Source: Euonymus europaeus (Eukaryota; Streptophyta; Magnoliopsida; Celastrales; Celastraceae). Taken from it: a stretch of 64,000 bases of DNA. Positions 62,705 to 64,000 of the stretch are shown here, in pieces; position 1 is the first letter of the stretch, and each line of letters starts with the position of its first letter. The stretch is taken from the NCBI GenBank assembly GCA_963580455.1, contig OY756968.1:21917996-21981995 (forward strand), written 5' to 3'. The translations under genes were made by a program, and so were the position numbers. The notes under the pieces were generated by a model. It was not told the DNA's origin. It was given only the letters and a program-made list of their open reading frames with translations, and ran no database searches.

Positions 62705-63587
62705 ATAACTTCAGCACGTGGATGGCCTATAAACTTTGCACACTAATCTCATAATTTCACACGCGTTATAGCTCATGATTAAGAATTAAAAGTCGGGTAA
62801 TAGTTCTTAATTAAGTTAAAGTAGTATATGTAATATGGTGGTGGTGGTGATAAATAAGTCCACTTTTAGGGTTTAGGGTTTTCATTTGTGTCCTAAAGAA
62901 ACTTGTGCAAGTACAAAAAAAAAGGTGTATAATCAATAAAGAGTAGTGCATGAAGAGAGAATGAGTTGGAAAATCATGGCAATGGGTGTAGGTACCCCCA
63001 TACAGTCTCTTCTTTTCATGAAAATATTTCAGACCTAGGTAGCCGCTATATATGAGCTTGGTACATCTAATGACTAATGCAAACAAGAGAGAGAAACAAA
63101 TGCAAAGTACAAAATGGATATAAGAGAGATCCAGAGAGAGATACGGCTATATATACATACAAACATAATGATACAAATATAGAATCAGAGCCCATGCATT
63201 CATTATGTGCAATTGTGCAGGATATCATGTTCACATAGCTAGACACCAAACGGGATATATAATTCTCCACAGCTAGCCAGGTTGGTTAGGCATTACGGTA
63301 TTTGTGTTTGTGGGTTTGTAAGCTTTCTACTTTAAGGATGATGTATATATTATTTTGTAGCAAGATCCTAAAAGAGATGTAAGTAGCTAGTTGGTTTGAT
63401 TGGTGTCTTAATAAGTCATCTAGATTCAACTAACATGCACCACTTCATTATTGCATCACATTTAGAATTGTTATTGTTGTCCTTAAACGTTGAAATATCA
63501 TATTTCAAGTTTTGTGTGTGTGTAACATGGCCAAGTTCACTCTAATCTCCTTCTTGATTCAAGCGATATATATATACACACACGGTA
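62705..63587. other. Intergenic region, no gene seen
   Basis: A short GGGTTTAGGGTTTT telomere-like spot near 62868 and AT-rich sequence. Open frames at 62811-63270 (minus) are low in information and overlap simple repeats. Confidence 0.5.
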
Positions 63588-63830
63588 ATTCTCACGGGCG
63601 GGATCTCGCCTTATAACATTTGTGCGGGATCTCTGCTCCTGCCGTCCGATTAAATGAACGGTCAGATCTTCTTCTTTTTTAAAAAAAAAAAATCGACATG
63701 AGAGTTTTCCCTTTTACCCGAACTCAACCCTAGATCGAGATGTTTCTCCTCCATGAGAGTTTTTCTCTTTTGCTCGAACCCAACCCCAACCCCAGATTGG
63801 GAGTACAAGGAATCCCGCTCTAGAGAATGG
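63588..63830. mobile_element. Possible MITE with GCGGGAT ends
   Basis: The left end ATTCTCACGGGCGGGATCTC and the reverse complement of the right end ATTCTCTAGAGCGGGATTCC form imperfect terminal repeats. The interior holds two related blocks, CATGAGAGTTTTCCCTTTTA (63698) and CATGAGAGTTTTTCTCTTTT (63753). The rest of the window to 64000 has no feature. Confidence 0.45.
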
Positions 63831-64000
63831 TCATATATATATATACATATCTCACTCAAATCTTTTTATTTATTTATTTTTTTGGAAGAATATTTTGCAA
63901 CTATTATAATAACAAGTAGGAAATAGGGAATCGATATCTCTTTAAGAACATGACCAAATGTTTTACCAAAAACAAGAACATGATCACGTACAGGGAATAT

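Overview
This window is nuclear DNA from a flowering plant, most likely a eudicot. The evidence is intron-rich genes with GT-AG introns of AT-rich sequence, plant-only gene families (YUCCA, NPF, HDR1, a TIC32-like SDR), degenerate TTTAGGG-type arrays, and abundant plant transposons: MULE, hAT, Stowaway, CACTA-like, copia, a solo LTR and SINE-like units. The species cannot be named from the sequence. One assembly gap of exactly 200 N lies at 22535-22734.

I support nine protein-coding genes. From left to right they are: a nepenthesin-type aspartyl protease (328-2075, minus); PIG-F of GPI-anchor synthesis (4571-9193, plus, 8 exons); an HDR1-like coiled-coil protein (10245-12276, plus); a secreted, internally duplicated Pro/Ser-rich protein that looks like a peptide-hormone precursor (15019-15894, minus); an NPF1-type nitrate/peptide transporter (25915-28710, minus); an isochorismatase/nicotinamidase-like hydrolase (32344-35214, minus); a TIC32-like short-chain dehydrogenase (44918-47633, plus); an intronless MAPKKK (53763-54905, minus); and a YUCCA flavin monooxygenase of auxin synthesis (59387-60891, minus). 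A class III chitinase at 49922-50815 is a pseudogene with four frameshifts and a lost catalytic Glu. The genes do not form a pathway or cluster; they are ordinary independent plant loci. Exon joins given here were checked for phase and add up to whole open frames.

The rest is transposon-rich. A 1.6-kb MULE with about 340-bp inverted ends, a 9-bp target duplication and a decayed transposase sits inside intron 5 of PIG-F. The segment 36470-42470 is a three-level nest: an outer long-TIR element, split by a probable solo LTR with a 5-bp target duplication, itself split by a Pack-MULE-like element carrying an ankyrin/PGG fragment and an RNase III fragment. At 55571-56082 a SINE-like unit is nested in one copy of a foldback MITE family that has at least four copies here. 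A short hAT relic at 56655-57251 has a perfect 8-bp target duplication. The 10 kb from 15.9 to 25.9 kb holds no gene I can support, only repeats, the gap and low-complexity sequence.
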